Shown here: positions 47,083-57,489 of the stretch, in pieces
How the letters are laid out: each line of letters opens with the position of its first letter
Numbering within the stretch: the stretch's first letter is position 1
Notes under the pieces: model-generated
Seen by the model: the letters and a program-made list of their open reading frames with translations, nothing else
What the model was told of the DNA's origin: nothing
Databases searched by the model: none
Translations under genes and position numbers: made by a program
Assembly (NCBI GenBank): GCA_039566865.1
Contig: CM076948.1
Location: 22,207,001 to 22,271,000, forward strand
DNA: 64,000 nucleotides
Source: Aurelia coerulea
Lineage: Eukaryota > Cnidaria > Scyphozoa > Semaeostomeae > Ulmaridae
Direction of reading: 5' to 3'

Positions 47083-47458
47083 TTTTATAAGAAACGGCTT
47101 ATAAGAAACGGTAGGCTCAATTTTTCGAAAGCTAAGAAACAACCTTACCTGAATTGAAAAAGCTAAGAAACTTTTGTAATTTACACTTTTGATTTTCACA
47201 TCGCACTCAAAAATATTTTGACATTGTACAGTTAAAGCAACTGTTTAGACATTATTTTGAGTGCGAATCATGTTATTTACTTGTTTTGAGATCTTTCTAA
47301 AGTAATTTGGGAGCCCTTTAGACAAAATGAAATTAACTCTACACTTCCGGCATTAGAATATAAGAAACACGTAAGAAATTTTTAGTAGCAAAAGGGTCCT
47401 AAAATTTAAGAAACTGCCTACCAGCCCCGGACCTCAGTTTCTTATAAAAAAAATGAGT
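47083..47458. mobile_element. Foldback with TTATAAGAAAC ends, copy 2
   Basis: TTTTTTTATAAGAAACGGC at left and CAGTTTCTTATAAAAAAAA at right. The middle (TCAAAATAATGTCTAAAC-like and GGGAGCCCTTTAGAC) is also present, inverted, at about 32210-32400. Confidence 0.65.
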
Positions 47459-47567
47459 GTACTATACCGGCACCAAAAGCGATACCGCACCACATGGACC
47501 AAAAAGAACTTTAGTTGTTTGAAAATTCGTAATGCAGAGAAAAGTTTAGGTACAGTACAGTAGAAAC

Positions 47568-48089
47568 CCGCATAAAAGAACCAAGTTTATTTCTGGGCAG
47601 CCTGAATAGGTTCTAAATTAACTGGCTGCTATTCTAAATTCCAGCCTGTAAGGGTCTTAAAAAGGTTCTTATATACGTACAGGCCTTTGAGACATACCAT
47701 TTTCATTTTCACAATGACACAGTTAACCAGCTTCATTTAAACCATGTTAAATTTCAACCAATCAAATGCATTTGAATTATTGGATTGACCAATTAGAATG
47801 CACATACCATAGCCTGATTTACTTTCAGCTGGTGGAGTGTGAATAGGGCATAAGAATACCTGTTTAAAAATCCTTTAATCTCTTGTACCAATGAAAAAGT
47901 CTGATCAGAATGTGAAGAATTCTGAAGAATTCTAAAAATTCTTGTCATTTTAATAATTTACATGAAAGCTTATATAAGAACCTTTCCCAGTTTCAGCCTC
48001 TTAGGGGTTCTTATTTAGGGGGTTCAAAAGATTGAATTTCAGCTTCAAGGTTCTTATAAAAGCGGGTTCTTTTATGCGGGTTTCTACTT
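47568..48089. mobile_element. pogo-like MITE, CAGTAGAAACCCGC ends
   Basis: CAGTAGAAACCCGCATAAAA at left, TTTTATGCGGGTTTCTACT at right; GGTTCTTATA-type motifs repeat inside. The CAGTAGAAACCCG end resembles ends of pogo-type Tc1/mariner elements (from general knowledge). Confidence 0.65.
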
Positions 48090-48151
48090 TATTCAACTAA
48101 ATCGAAGTTTAGTTGATAGCCAAAGGGCTGAACTATTTAGCAAGTCTTGTT

Positions 48152-48389
48152 CCCGGGGGGGGGGCACTCCCATACTTGACCTGACGGGATGTGCCGCTCA
48201 ACAGGGTGTCCTTTTTGCGGTAAAAATTATGCGACAGGGTGTCCTTTTCTAACGAAAATTATGCGACAGGGTATTATAATAGGTAAAAAAATTATGCGAC
48301 AGGGTATCACAAGCAAAAAATGCGTGTGTGGAGAGGTTTTCCACACACCCCCGTCACTTCCCTAGTCAAGTACCCCCCCCCCCCCGGGG
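48152..48389. mobile_element. Foldback with CCCGGGGGGGGG ends, copy 1
   Basis: CCCGGGGGGGGGGCACTCCC at left and a C-run followed by GGGG at right, with AAGTA(C) and CTTGAC inverted just inside. GCGACAGGGTGTCC is repeated three to four times within. A relative is at 58190. Confidence 0.65.
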
Positions 48390-48709
48390 TCTTGTTCTAC
48401 TTTGCTGAGCGTTGGAACTGTAGGTGAAATTGAGTTTACAGAAAACCTGTATCTTCAAAAAGCGCGAAAAGAGGCCTAAAACCCTCAATCAAAATTACAA
48501 GCAATTTCCTCACTCAAACAGCTTTCGTTCCTCCCAAGACTTCAAGGCATTGAGTCATGGTAAATAGACCTGCTTTAAAGTGTATCATGTGACCCATGTG
48601 ATAGAGATCAATTATCACTCCTAACAAACTAAAGGACCTGCTGTGATCAGTTTCATTTCACACGAATGTTAGCCAATCAGATGCACCATTGAGAACCATG
48701 AGTCAGCAA

Positions 48710-49219
48710 CAAGGACAGATAATATTACAATAGAACTCACTACTTTTCATTGACACCTAGATACAAAGCAATTTGTGATTGCAGACAAAGGGAATTCAAT
48801 GCTCGGTTGGTCAACACATAAACAAAAACAAAGCAAGCCGCAAAATTGCCCTGAAACCCGGGTCGCTAGCTGGGTCTTTTTACATTCCAGAAATGATTTT
48901 AAAGAGCAAATATTAATACATATCAAAAGAAGAAGGATATATCTAAACTTCTGCCTCGGGCACTTTATTTTTTTCGTACAGAAGCTGAGCAGTTAAGTGC
49001 TTTAATGACACCTTAAAAGTACGAGAATCGAATCCCCTCCCAATTGGCTTCTGCACAAAATAAATAAAATGCCCGAGGCAGACGTTTAGATACATTGTTT
49101 TTGTTTATGTCTTGACCAACCGAGAATGGAATTCCCTTTGTCTGCAATCAAAAATTGCTTTGTATCTAGGTGTGAATAAAAAGTAACGAGTCCTATTGTA
49201 CCATTATCTGTCCTTGTTT
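48710..49219. mobile_element. Foldback, 'GCGATTAGCGA' family, diverged copy
   Basis: AACAAGGACAGATAATATTA at left with its complement at right. The inner arms contain TTGTGATTGCAGACAAAGGG and its inverted counterpart. Confidence 0.7.
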
Positions 49220-49664
49220 GAGTCAGCAGATTCTTGAAGTTTGGGTACCGGGTAAGGTAACAAGGGAAGATTTTGTAATACAATAGCATGAGTTGCTTTT
49301 GTTGACACCTTAATTCAAAGCGATTAGCGATTGCAGACAAAGGGAATTCTCTCAACCAGCAATTCAAAACAAACAAAGCCGCAAAAGTTTCTTTGAAAAC
49401 CAGGTAGCTAGCTCGCTCGTTGTGCATTCCAGAAACTGTTTTTAAGGGCAAACATGAGCATAGATCGAAGGAAGAAGGATGCATCTACACATCTGCCGCG
49501 GGCATTTTATTTGTTTGGTTCAAAAGCCGTTTAGGAGGCGATTCAATTCTCTTATTTGTTTGGGTGTTATCAAAACATTTACTGCACAGCTTCTGGACCA
49601 AAGAAATCAAATGCCCGCGGCAGATGGGTAGATATATCCTTCTTCTTTGGATCTATGCTTATGT

Positions 49665-50684
49665 TAGCCTGCGCGCAGACTTTGATCGCTGGGGAGGAGT
49701 GGAGAGAAAGGAACAACAAAGTCTGCGCAACGCCGTGCATTTTCTTGTTTTGAAACTTTCAATGTAATTGCGCAAGCGAGAAGCCCTTTGTTTTCTATTG
49801 TTATGAAAGCCAATCAATATCGAGTCCGAGCAAACCAGGACCCAATAGATTTAGCGGAAGACGATTGATATTGTCTTGTTTACAAAGCGATAAAAGGTTG
49901 ATTGTAATCGAAGTACTCAGTCGTTAAACAAATTAGCGGATCGTGATGGGAAGGGAAGACTTGCCGCTCTGCTATGATGGGAAGTACACAAGATTTTCGT
50001 GTAAATATGTGAACGATTGGCATGGATCAAATTTTCAGAGTGGCCTAAATCACGTCCAACGCATTTTCAACATCCATGGGATCCTTGATGAGCAGAAAGT
50101 TGTGATGTAGGAATTTTTCAAGGAAATTACGCACTTTCAGTGCTTCGACCGGTTTTGGAAAGTCTCTTGTCTCTGGGTGTCGTGTGAGTCGTGTGGAGTA
50201 AGAAACAGGTCTTGAAAAGATTTATTCTGCTGGAATTTCTTTCAGCAGCAAGGTTTACTTTTTTATTCACGCAACTCTCTTTTCGACAACTCATGGGTTT
50301 GTTGGTCGGTTTGCTTAGGCCTACACAAGGATCGAGTACACTGTTTACGTTTTATGTTGAATCGAGTAACTTTCTTCGCTCCTTCAACAAATCTACGCAA
50401 CGGCGACAAACATATTTACATAGCAATGTCTTCACAGTTTCAGAGGAACAACCAACACCATCTACGAAATTTCCGTCGCTCTTGATTTGATACTGATCGT
50501 GCAATGCAAGCCACAATTTGTTTCAAAGTTTCTTGGGCGAAGCTGACTCAAAATTGCGCAACCTTGTGGCAAATAGGTCATGACGGTCATGTGATGAAAA
50601 ACAAGGAAATGCACGGCGTTGCGCAGACTTTGTAGTTCCTTTCTTCCCTCTCCTCCCCAGTAACCAAAGTCTGCACGCAGGCTA
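49665..50684. mobile_element. MULE-like element, TAGCCTGC ends, exact 9-bp duplication
   Basis: Inverted ends TAGCCTGCGCGCAGACTTTG and CAAAGTCTGCACGCAGGCTA, about 80 bp of pairing. TGCTTATGT is duplicated exactly on both sides. Longer than the 2661 copy; about 900 bp of interior is unique sequence containing a small open frame. Confidence 0.85.
49946..50110 (+). CDS. Small open frame inside a MULE-like element
   Basis: 54 codons from ATG, reading MGREDLPLCYDGKYTRF ... NHVQRIFNIHGILDEQK. A GATAAAAGG motif lies about 50-60 bp upstream. Its amino-acid content looks protein-like. It could be a captured host exon or a chance frame. No family recognised. Confidence 0.2.
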   Translation: MGREDLPLCYDGKYTRFSCKYVNDWHGSNFQSGLNHVQRIFNIHGILDEQKVVM

Positions 50685-50974
50685 TGCTTATGTCTGCCCT
50701 TAAAAATAATTTCTGGAATGCACAACGAGCGAGGTAGCTACCTGGGTTTTAAAGAAACTTTTGCGGCTTTGTTTGTTTTGAATTGCTGGTTGAGAGAAAT
50801 TCCTTTGTCTGCAATCGCTAATCGCTTTGAATTGAGGTGTCAACAAAAGCAGCTCATGCTATCGCATTACAAAATCTGCCATTGTTAGTTAAAAGCCAAA
50901 AGACCTAGTTTCATGATTTTCCTTGCGTTTTTATGAGAACTAAAAATATAGGTAATTTCAACGTTACCAGATTG

Positions 50975-51380
50975 ACCAAGGGCCTTAGGACGACATTATA
51001 TAGTAGTCCCATTGCAGTTAATTTCAAACGTTTGAAAAATACCTATCCAGCCTTGTCCTTGGTTCTTTCTTTGTTGATAATTTTCTTGGTTTTGCTATTT
51101 AAACGACATATGTCCCATGTTTTCTCAAGTTGAAATAAACCGCTTCCTCTGCACTGCTTCATCGCCATTTCTAATTTGGAGGACTTAACGAAAGTATGGC
51201 GATGAAACAGTGCAGAGAGCAAGCGATTTATTTCAACTTGAGGAAACATGGGATATATATCGTTTAAAAAGCAAAACCCACAAAATTATCAACGAAGAAA
51301 CAACCAAGGACAAAGGTTTTCAAACGTTTGAAATTAACTGCAACGGAACGACTGTATAATGTCGTCCTAAGGCCCTTGGT
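50975..51380. mobile_element. Near-perfect long hairpin, about 400 bp
   Basis: ACCAAGGGCCTTAGGACGAC at 50975 returns inverted at about 51361-51380. The arms of nearly 190 bp pair almost throughout, meeting near a GATGAAGCAG/… centre. No coding content; a transcript would form long double-stranded RNA. Confidence 0.8.
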
Positions 51381-51936
51381 TTGAGCTAACAATTCAATTC
51401 AAAAATGATATAAAATGGTGTTGTTTGTTGTTTGTTGCGATAATTGGGACTATGCCATGAGCCTATCCAAATATCTTGCAGCGTATACACTGTCAACATA
51501 TGCAGACACGATGCTGACGAAGAGCCTTGAAGAAAGCGCTTTTGATTGGCAAAATTTAACTGCTCACATGCAAACTAAAATTTCAGCTCCGAAAGAGCAA
51601 CCGCTAGAAAGTCACCAGTCTGCTTAGATTACTGATTCCCACCTCGTGAGTTCTTTTACTGAAGTGATCACATGAAATATCACGTGAAATTGGCATGCCA
51701 AACGAGAGCGAACCATTAACGATGTCCCGCTCTCGGCTTGCTTAAAGTGAATCAACGGAGCTAAGTAGAGGCGGGAGTAGAGGCAATCTATAATGGGACA
51801 AAGAAAACTCCTACGCACGTTATTGTTCCTCTTGCTAAACAATATCCACGAACGTCTCGAAATCATCAAATACAATAGGCTAATAATAGAATACCCAGAC
51901 TCCTTCCGCGCGGGGCTTTTATCTCCGTTGATTCTC

Positions 51937-52074
51937 TTTAAAGGGAGTACAAAGACCAGCATACTTTGCACGTAGTCAGCGACTTGCTCTGCACAGTTTC
52001 CACAATAACTGACTGTACGAAATTCACAAAAACAAAAGACGGCAAAGGCTGTTGGTCTTTGTACTCCCTTTAAA
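51937..52074. repeat. Inverted repeat, 22-bp arms
   Basis: TTTAAAGGGAGTACAAAGACC at 51937 and its exact complement ending at 52074, separated by about 94 bp. Confidence 0.85.
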
Positions 52075-52102
52075 CTTTCATCATGTGAATTCATTTTCAA
52101 AG

Positions 52103-52333
52103 ATGCTATTCGAGCGGAAGTTGTTGTTGTTGATAGCCTCTGTGATGATATTATTTGCAGTCCTTGTGAACTCGTGCGTTTCACATGATTGCAAAAAATT
52201 TTCCATACCGATCCCAATTAATGTAGATCCCCCGTTCGGGAAATGTTCCATTAACACCATCAATTCTAGCTTTCGCGTAGACCCATTATTATTTAGGATA
52301 ATGGGTCTACTCGTAGACTACATCAATTCCTGA
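52103..52333 (+). CDS. Possible signal-peptide exon, tail derived from a transposon insertion
   Basis: 76 codons from an ATG preceded by TTTTCAAAG. Residues 1-27 form a good signal peptide (MLFERKLLLLIASVMILFAV, ending NSCVS), followed by HDCKKFSIPIPINVDPPFGKC. The last 20 or so codons read through the 54-bp element at 52267-52320, so the original frame has been altered there. It may be a decayed gene for a secreted protein or chance. No family recognised. Confidence 0.25.
   Translation: MLFERKLLLLIASVMILFAVLVNSCVSHDCKKFSIPIPINVDPPFGKCSINTINSSFRVDPLLFRIMGLLVDYINS
52267..52320. mobile_element. 54-bp foldback, exact 9-bp target duplication
   Basis: TAG...CGTAGACCCATTA and TAATGGGTCTACTCGTAGACTA are inverted. 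CATCAATTC flanks both sides exactly. Minimal member of the TAG...GTAGACCC family. Confidence 0.8.
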
Positions 52334-52665
52334 TTCATGATTTCCATTCGTGAGAAAAAGAAACAATAGAGCCATGTGAAAGTTGATATCCTCGAACTGA
52401 CGTGCAAAATAGTAAAAGAACATATCAATTCGAGAAATGTTCCACCCACACCGTCGATTCCTGATTAGAGATTTCCATTCGTGAGAAAAAGAAACAATAG
52501 AGCCATGTGAAAGTTGATATCCTCAAACTGACGTGCAAAATAGTAAAAGAACATATCAATTCGAGAAATGTTCCACCCACACCGTCGATTCCTGATTAGA
52601 GATTTCCATCCGTGAGAAAACGAAACAATAGGGTCATGTGAAAGTTGACATTCCCAAGTCTAATT
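52329..52665. repeat. Tandem repeat, 131-bp unit, about 2.5 copies
   Basis: Units start CCTGATT at 52329, 52460 and 52591. Copies 1 and 2 are nearly identical (CCATGTGAAAGTTGATATCC, AGTAAAAGAACATATCAATT, TTCCACCCACACCGTCGATT). The end of a further unit is visible before the insertion at 52267. Confidence 0.9.
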
Positions 52666-52799
52666 GGCGCCTAAACTCATCAGCAAACTTGTGAAGGAAT
52701 ACATCAGTTATCTTCCATTATGCATCAGTTAGATGAATCTTTGTGATTAACCTGCGAATCACATGTGTTACTTGTGCGTTGGAGTAAGCAAATTCAAGG

Positions 52800-53104
52800 G
52801 CTATCTTTAAAACATGGAAACTGGAATCTGGAAACTGGAATCTGGAAACTGGAATGTAATGATAGCGATCTTACTTCCTCTATTTAGGGGAAGAAAAGAA
52901 AAGATTAGTGCAGTTAAAAATTCGCCGTCATCCACATTGAAAAGCTTCAAATCACTTCCCAAACTGATCCCATTGTTTACGATCTACGATCAATTAGGAT
53001 TATTTCCTTTTAATATTTTCGATCATTTTAAAGATTCCAGATTCCAGTTTCCAGATTCCATATTCCAGTTTCCAGATTCCAGTTTCCATGTTTTAAAGAT
53101 AGCC
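52800..53104. mobile_element. Foldback with GGAAACTGGAATCT tandem ends
   Basis: CTTTAAAACATGGAAACTGG begins a run of GGAAACTGGAATCT units. The complement (AGATTCCAGTTTCC units ending CATGTTTTAAAG) closes the element. Its interior has no gene. Confidence 0.8.
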
Positions 53105-53546
53105 CAAATTCAAGTTATTTGACCACACCTCTGCTGTGTGCTGAGTCGCAAGCTGAAAACAGGCTTCCCCTTCGTTGTGAACGGGGTGTTCAACTAAACC
53201 AGTTTACAAACTGCTTTTAATTGATGAACGATTTAAATTAGGGTTGAAGGTACGGGGAGAAATTTTAGAAATCGTTACTATGCAGAAACCGTTTCTCACT
53301 AAAAGTTATTCTGTCCTGTCACGGGCAACGGGCAACGGGAAGATCAACTGTAGGCCTATCTTAGTTTTTGTCCGTTATGGCCTAATGGTTAAAGATCAAC
53401 AACCTTCGCAACGTACCTCCAATTGACATCAATCAAATGATAAAAGCACGTTGTTTGCTCTTCTTCTGTGTTCATCTGCTCTCGTATAATTGAAACTGTC
53501 AAGTAACACTGCAAGCGATCCAGCAACCCGCCATAGCGCGTTGGAA

Positions 53547-53954
53547 CAAGGGCGCCTACCTTGTAGGAATTGTGTTTATTCCCGGTACTGTACGCGTAGT
53601 AATTGGTGTCCTATGACCCATTCCTGTTAATCTGTGCAGGGATTTTCAAATTCTAACCTCTGTTAGAGTTGACCAATCAAAAATCACGCTGTCTGATTCC
53701 CTCTGGCCAGATCGTATAACAAATGATATCGTGTTACATAAACAACGGAATTTGAAACCACAAAGTTATTCATACGTCATCTTGACCTTGAGAGGACTGA
53801 CGCTGTGTACTGCTTGGTCACGGTACGGTTCTAGGACACTCTTGTACAGTTTCTTATGATATACACAGATTAACAGGAATGGGTCATAGGACACCAATTA
53901 CTATGCGTACAGTACCGGGAATAAACACACTTCCTACAAGGTAGGCGCCCTTGG
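53547..53954. mobile_element. Long hairpin with 90-bp arms
   Basis: CAAGGGCGCCTACCTTGTAG at left and CTACAAGGTAGGCGCCCTTG at right. The arms continue through CCCGGTACTGTACGC and ACCAATTACTA with only a few mismatches. The loop is about 230 bp. Confidence 0.85.
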
Positions 53955-54493
53955 TTGGAAGCGCATTCTAAAATTAGGTAGGCCTAACGAAACGAATTCC
54001 GTATTTTCCCAAAGATTGGTAAAAGAGAAATAGGGCGGTAATTCCCCTTCAGATTTTTTTCATTTTTTTTATGAACCGGCACTACGTTTGCATATTTCCA
54101 AATTTTGGGAAATAGGCCACGCCTCAAACAGTTTGTGAAAATTATCCCCCCCCCCCAGGTCAGATAGAGTTAAGTAGGATTCAAACCAACCCCAGCTTTG
54201 CCTCTTATTCCATATGCACACATATGCACGCACTCTTATTCCATATGCAGCGTTGCCTCTTACTCTGGCGAGCACCTGCCCACTCACATGGGAACTTAAA
54301 CGGGGGTGCTCAATAGATGATACTAGTTTAATCAACAGTGTGAACGCTCTGTTAGTAAAGCACGTTTAATCAAACAAAGCTTAACTTTCAGTGTGGAAGA
54401 GTTATAAGCATGGCATGGTCTAGTTGTACTGGTTTGATAACAAGTATAACTTTCTGTTTCTGAATGGGGACTAACCATTGGGAATAACGTTAA

Positions 54494-57096
54494 ATGATGG
54501 AACTGAAAGACAACTGCAACAACTTGACAGCAATTATAAACCACTGCAAAAACTCAACCTCGCTGGCCAGTGTTCAAGTCCCTTCATACAATATTCCACT
54601 CAAGTTTAGGGTGCTGCAAATCACCGAAGCATCCCTCGTTCTCGTTACTAGCGTCATACTCAACGGCCTCTTATTGACTCATCTGAAAAAGCGGCAAGAA
54701 AATGCAAGGCAACGACGTCCAACAGAAGTAGATACATTGATATTCAGCATCAGTGTTGTGTCAATCGTGGTGGTGTCAATAGGTATGACATGATTTGAAC
54801 ATATACCGGACGAGTCATAAAAATGTACAGGGTGTCTCAGAAAATTGTTCAACCTTTGATTTAATATTAAGAAGTAACGATAAAATGTACAGGCTCCTGG
54901 TTAGATAACCCTGTTCCTAAGATTTTAAATTAATTTTTGACCCCAGAATTTTACGAGTCTGCTAAGAATTCACGGAGTTACAAGCATTTGAAGTTCAAAA
55001 CTGAAAAAGAAAAAAAAATTTGAAAAAATCCCAGTATCTAATTCAGGCTTTCTGCTAAAGATTGAGTCATAAATCTTCAAAATCAGCACAGTGTACGATT
55101 TATTGTGGCCTGCCAAACGTGCATAGTTTATTTTGGCGCACCCGGTAGGTAAGTCGATTCGGTCGATCCCCTTTAACTCGCCCGCCCGGCAGATTTCAAG
55201 TCTTTCCTACTTTCTACTTCACAGGTATACCACTTCTGATCTTTCTTCTGGCCGTTGACTTTCAGCCATATACAGTCTGCGATTACGTGAAATTTGCTCA
55301 GTACCACATCCTATTTTATGGCAGTTCTCTCATCCTGCACTTCATTGCTGCAATACTATTCGATCGATTCGCTGTACTCACAAACTACAAATACAAAATC
55401 AATGCAAATAACATAAAGGCGGTGATATCTGGTATCGTGATCTACGTGACGATATTCTGGTCAGTGCTCATCGTAATGAGAGTAAATGAGGCTCGTGTAA
55501 ATGGTGAACTGGGGTTCGACCATTGCTTTAACCCTATGTATGTGCATCTGTTTGGACAAGAAGCTGAAGCTAAGGCCTATGGTGACGTCATTATGATAGT
55601 TGTTTGGATAACAGCATGTAACGTATGTTTTGCCAGATGTACAAGAAAAACTCTGAGCCATATCAAAAAGGTAAATTTCAAGTAATTTCAATCCTCATTC
55701 TTAAATCTGTTTGCACACCATTGCAGTTTGATGTAGAAATTGCTCATTCTTATGGAGGATTCGGGGCAGACAGCTAGACTGATGACATTCGTCTAAGTTT
55801 TTGCTCCATTGAATTGAATTGTGATATACTGGGACTCATGTAATAAGTCTAGTGGGCAGCTTTGGGGCAGCTTCGGAGTATGGAGCATTTACCAGACTTT
55901 AATCGCTAATCCCTTCCCGTTGCTATGGGAGACTTACTGCATAAAGCCTTTTCAACCGGAATGATTCTAGACACAAAATAATGATGGTACACGAATCATC
56001 TGGCCTAAAATACCCACAAACATTAATATACAGGGGGAATCAGAAAAACATTCAGACGTTTGAAAATCTATAGCTTTGAGCCATTTATCAGATTCCTATA
56101 AACTAATCATACCTGGATAACAAGGACCGATTTGTAAGACAATATCATGAGTTGCTTTTGATTGACATTGCAATTCAAAGCAATTAGCGATCGCAGACAA
56201 AGGAAATTCTCGCAACCAATAATTCAAAACAAGCAAACGCAAGTTTCTCTGAAACCCAGGTAGCTAGTTCACCCGTTGTGCATTCCAGAAATTGTTCTTA
56301 AAATGAGCATATATCGAAAGAAGAAGGTGTTGTTCTGAAGATGCCCTATTGGGCGAAACTAAAAGACTAGAATATGCTATGAATATTTTTCGCAATTTTT
56401 TTCAACACGGTAAATTTCCTAGTTAGCAGATAACTGAATAAAAAAGTGCAAAAGATCAACTCGATGCCTGCTCTCTGTGGATGTTGTCCCTCTTCTTCTC
56501 ATCGTTCACTTTATATCGAAAGAAGAACGATATATCTACATATCTGCCTCGGGCATTTAATTTGTTTAAAAAGTGAAAGTTTCATGGCCATAACAATTTT
56601 CCTGGCAGAGTTATAACGAAAGTCTCCTTGGGGGAGGGGGGATAGGGTTAATTCAAAGAGCTTACAGAGTAGAGCTTGAGTTTAGAACTCATTCGATTCT
56701 CGCAAAACTTTTCAATTTTTGAATATGTATAAAAGATAGTATATTTCTAACTGTCATTTGCATAATACATTGTAGATCAACAAGATGACCAAAGAGAACC
56801 CACTCAGTGATCAAATCGAGCCAATAGAAACACGAAGAGTCAAAGTTGCATTTCTCTTGGGAATTATTTATGATCTCGTGTGGGTTCCATTCGGAATAAT
56901 AGCAGTGACCCAGTTTCGCGTTGATGTCCAAATATCTTCCATTGTGAAGGAGTTTCTCGTAGCTACATCATATACTTCGTTCATGGTATTTCCTTTGGTC
57001 TACGCTCAAATGGATAAAAGATTCCTTGGCTTCCTTCGACAACATATTCCTTGTTTGAAAGCGTCAACAGTGGACGTGGAATCGCACACAGCATGA
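54494..57096 (+). CDS. Class A-like (rhodopsin-type) G-protein-coupled receptor, three exons
   Basis: Exons 54494-54782, 55225-55670 and 56776-57096 (289, 446, 321 bp) join in phases 1 and 0 to give 351 residues. Acceptors are CTACTTCACAG and ACATTGTAG. The N-terminus has sequons at N10 and N20. Seven hydrophobic segments are visible: about 42-64, 79-107, 121-143, 161-182, one after the HCFNP loop, one containing LVWVPFG, and one containing FPLVYAQMDKRF. DRF at 143-145 stands where DRY is usual, W175 marks TM4, WVP replaces CWxP, and FPxxY replaces NPxxY. There is no TM7 lysine as in opsins. The ligand is unknown. It would act in the plasma membrane. Intron 1 carries a chimeric MITE. Confidence 0.8.
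54828..55145. mobile_element. Chimeric MITE: halves of two different families
   Basis: The left part (CAGGGTGTCTCAGAAAATTG ... ACGGAGTTACAAGC) matches the 13386 element. The right part (CTTTCTGCTAAAGATTGAGT ... TTTATTTTGGCGCACCCGG) matches the right end of the 6436 element. TA lies at both borders. A further worn CCGGACGAGTCA end precedes it at 54806. Confidence 0.75.
56118..56580. mobile_element. Foldback, 'GCGATTAGCGA' family, degenerate copy
   Basis: Shares AACAAGGACCGATTTGTAAG, CAATTAGCGATCGCAGACAA and GTGCATTCCAGAAATTGTTC with the other copies. The second arm is not clear. Lies in GPCR intron 2. Confidence 0.55.
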
Positions 57097-57261
57097 ACTA
57101 AGACATTTTCTTCAAGAGTAACCAACATACTGTTTAATGAATTGCGTCAAGGTCTCCTTTTTTGGTAATTTATTTTGAGTGGGCTGGAAAATTCCTAGCT
57201 ATTTAAGCTAATTTTCGCCCACTATGCATGCCGCATCCAGGCATGGGACCCCTAGTTAAAC

Positions 57262-57395
57262 GTCCCTTCCAAAGTACGGCAAGGTGAGTTGCGAGGTCAA
57301 GCCTCCGAGGTCACCCATCCGGAGTTTGACCTCACTCGACCGAGCTTAACTTCAGTCACCAGATGGAAACTGTATAAGCCGCACGGCCGCTCACC
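57262..57395 (-). ncRNA. 5S rRNA-like sequence (5S-derived SINE or pseudogene)
   Basis: Read on the minus strand it contains GAAGTTAAGCTCGGTCGAGT followed by ACTCCGGATGGGTGACC, which match the order and spacing of the 5S rRNA internal promoter (A box, intermediate element, C box), with a worn GGCCGTGCGGC start. Markedly more GC-rich than its surroundings. Flanking sequence is unlike a 5S gene array, so a 5S-derived SINE is more likely than a working gene. Confidence 0.5.
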
Positions 57396-57425
57396 CTGCT
57401 CCTCGGTCAGCTCTCTCAAATAATG

Positions 57426-57431
57426 AATAAA
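57426..57431 (+). terminator. Possible polyadenylation signal of the GPCR gene
   Basis: AATAAA 330 bp after the GPCR stop codon. It lies at the border of the 5S-like sequence, so the 3' UTR may include that repeat. Confidence 0.3.
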
Positions 57432-57489
57432 GATGCACTGAATTTAGATCCCAAGAACAATCTCATCTAATGTTGTATGGAAGTCCTTC

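Larger units (their letters stand above)
49256..50888. mobile_element. Foldback, 'GCGATTAGCGA' family, with nested element
   Basis: Left GATTTTGTAATACAATAGCA, right complement TGCTATCGCATTACAAAATC. GCGATTAGCGATTGCAGACA and its complement lie in the arms. The 1.02 kb element at 49665-50684 interrupts the right arm. Confidence 0.75.

Noticed and set aside
49021..49036. tRNA B-box-like GAATCGAATCCCC
   Set aside because: No A box or cloverleaf arms could be built around it, and it lies in the loop of a foldback element.
51624..52217. Minus-strand open frame of 197 codons
   Set aside because: It crosses the inverted repeat at 51937-52074 and overlaps the signal-peptide candidate on the other strand. 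Composition is not protein-like and no domain is recognisable.
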